Below are positions 6,372 through 6,751 of a DNA stretch of 6,751 nt, piece by piece (position 1 is the stretch's first letter; every line of letters begins with the position of its first letter). The notes under the pieces were generated by a model, which was not told the origin of the DNA, ran no database searches, and saw only the letters and a program-made list of their open reading frames with translations. The stretch spans positions 1 to 6,751 of the forward strand of contig CAKVCG010000093.1 in assembly GCA_934725525.1 (NCBI GenBank), given 5' to 3'. The position numbers and the translations under genes are program-made. This stretch comes from an uncultured Brachyspira sp. Its GTDB lineage: Bacteria > Spirochaetota > Brachyspiria > Brachyspirales > Brachyspiraceae.

Positions 6372-6539
6372 TTATATTCGTCTACATTCAAGGCATAAAT
6401 CCAAAACTTCTTTTAATTTTTTGTTAAGTTCTTCCAATGTGTCGGCTTGAGTATGCGCGCCGTTTACCGAAGGAATATAACCTACATAAACTTCGCTTTC
6501 TTTATCGTATTCTATATAAGCAAAAAATTTTTTATTCAT
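6372..6539 (-). CDS. HicB-like small protein, partner gene absent, possibly truncated
   Basis: 55 residues beginning MNKKFFAYIEYDKESEVYVG. The layout fits the HicB partial-RNase-H-like fold: a strand (FFAYIEYD), a second strand (VYVGYIPSVNG), the conserved HTQADTLEELNKKLKEVLDL helix start, and an acidic/Cys tail. HicB proteins neutralise the mRNA-cleaving toxin HicA, but no hicA frame lies next to it in the window, and there is no C-terminal DNA-binding domain. At 6386-6390 the frame leaves the HicB pattern, adding CRRI and a stop at 6374-6372. The neighbouring frame from 6385 reads VDEYNDLIKKL to TAA 6352-6350, so a one- or two-base indel may have shortened the protein by about nine residues. 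AGGA lies nine bases before the ATG. The family call is made by eye; an orphan HicB-fold regulator is the alternative to an antitoxin. Confidence 0.72.
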   Translation of the reverse strand: MNKKFFAYIEYDKESEVYVGYIPSVNGAHTQADTLEELNKKLKEVLDLCLECRRI

Positions 6540-6570
6540 ATTAATTAATCCTACAATTTTTATAAATGAT

Positions 6571-6598
6571 ATTATAACAAATATAATTATTATGTCAA
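6571..6598 (-). promoter_or_regulatory. Consensus promoter of the HicB-like gene
   Basis: On the minus strand TTGACA (6598-6593) and TATAAT (6576-6571) are both perfect, separated by 16 bases, with TGT (6579-6577) forming an extended -10. Transcription would start near 6564, giving a leader of about 25 bases. This is the best promoter in the window. Confidence 0.75.
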
Positions 6599-6675
6599 AA
6601 TAAAAATTTAATATAGAATTTTTTTGAAAATTAATATATTATTTATAAATTAAATTTAATAAAGGATATTTCGCA

Positions 6676-6751
6676 ATGTCAGAAAATAATCAACAAATCT
6701 CTCAAAATCCTAATTTAGAAAAAGAGAATAGAAAAGAAAAAATAAATATAT
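6676..6751 (+). CDS. 5' end of a divergent gene of unknown function (cut by window)
   Basis: ATG at 6676 is preceded by AAGGA (6662-6666) nine bases upstream. The 25 complete codons begin MSENNQQISQNPNLEKENRK and continue with EKINI; the frame is open at the edge. The segment is hydrophilic and rich in Asn, Gln, Glu and Lys with no signal peptide, so the N-terminus is probably a flexible cytoplasmic tail. Too little is present to name a family. It is divergent from the HicB-like gene across a 136-base AT-rich gap. I see no clear -35/-10 pair for it. Confidence 0.65.
   Translation, partial: MSENNQQISQNPNLEKENRKEKINI

Noticed and set aside
6540..6675. hicA partner upstream of the HicB-like gene
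   Set aside because: The gap is AT-rich promoter DNA without a frame of the needed length, and the gene beyond it is divergent.

Overview
The window looks like spirochaete DNA, most likely Brachyspira or a close relative. This rests on the strongly AT-rich composition, codons ending mainly in A or T, two small lipoproteins with relaxed spirochaete-type lipoboxes (..VSC, ..AISC), a chemotaxis receptor, and a large cytoplasmic protein of a kind I associate with spirochaetes. The assignment is an inference from sequence style, with no database search behind it.

Layout. 1-1466 (minus) is the N-terminal 488 residues of a membrane chemotaxis receptor (MCP), cut by the window edge at the hairpin tip of its signalling domain. 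1467-1626 holds its promoter and a weak terminator for the next gene. 1627-4110 (minus) is an 827-residue cytoplasmic protein with a degenerate cyclic-nucleotide-binding-like N-terminus and a long body I cannot assign. 4111-4957 is an 850-base stretch without a convincing gene. It carries a near-consensus rightward sigma-70 promoter, a GCAAC pentanucleotide microsatellite inside a 34-codon reading frame, two A/T-rich perfect hairpins, and a cluster of dispersed palindromic repeats of the GTCATTGCGAG...GCAATCC type. 4958-5998 (plus) holds two small lipoprotein genes in tandem; the first is frameshifted at a CCC run. 5999-6330 holds a leader of different base composition, a 30-residue hydrophobic peptide with a very strong Shine-Dalgarno, and a good bidirectional terminator. 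6372-6539 (minus) is a small HicB-fold protein without a HicA partner in the window, possibly also frameshifted near its C-terminus, under a consensus promoter. At 6676 a divergent gene begins and runs off the right edge.

How the parts relate. The MCP and the 827-residue protein lie in the same direction but appear to be separate units, with a terminator/promoter junction between them. The lipoproteins and the small peptide probably form one rightward transcription unit ending at 6330. The only strong rightward promoter I find for it is about 680 bases upstream at 4250-4278, so the microsatellite and the palindromes may lie in a long leader. The most interesting points are that leader, the two apparent single-event frameshifts, and the small hydrophobic peptide, which resembles a type I toxin in form. 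None is proven by sequence alone.
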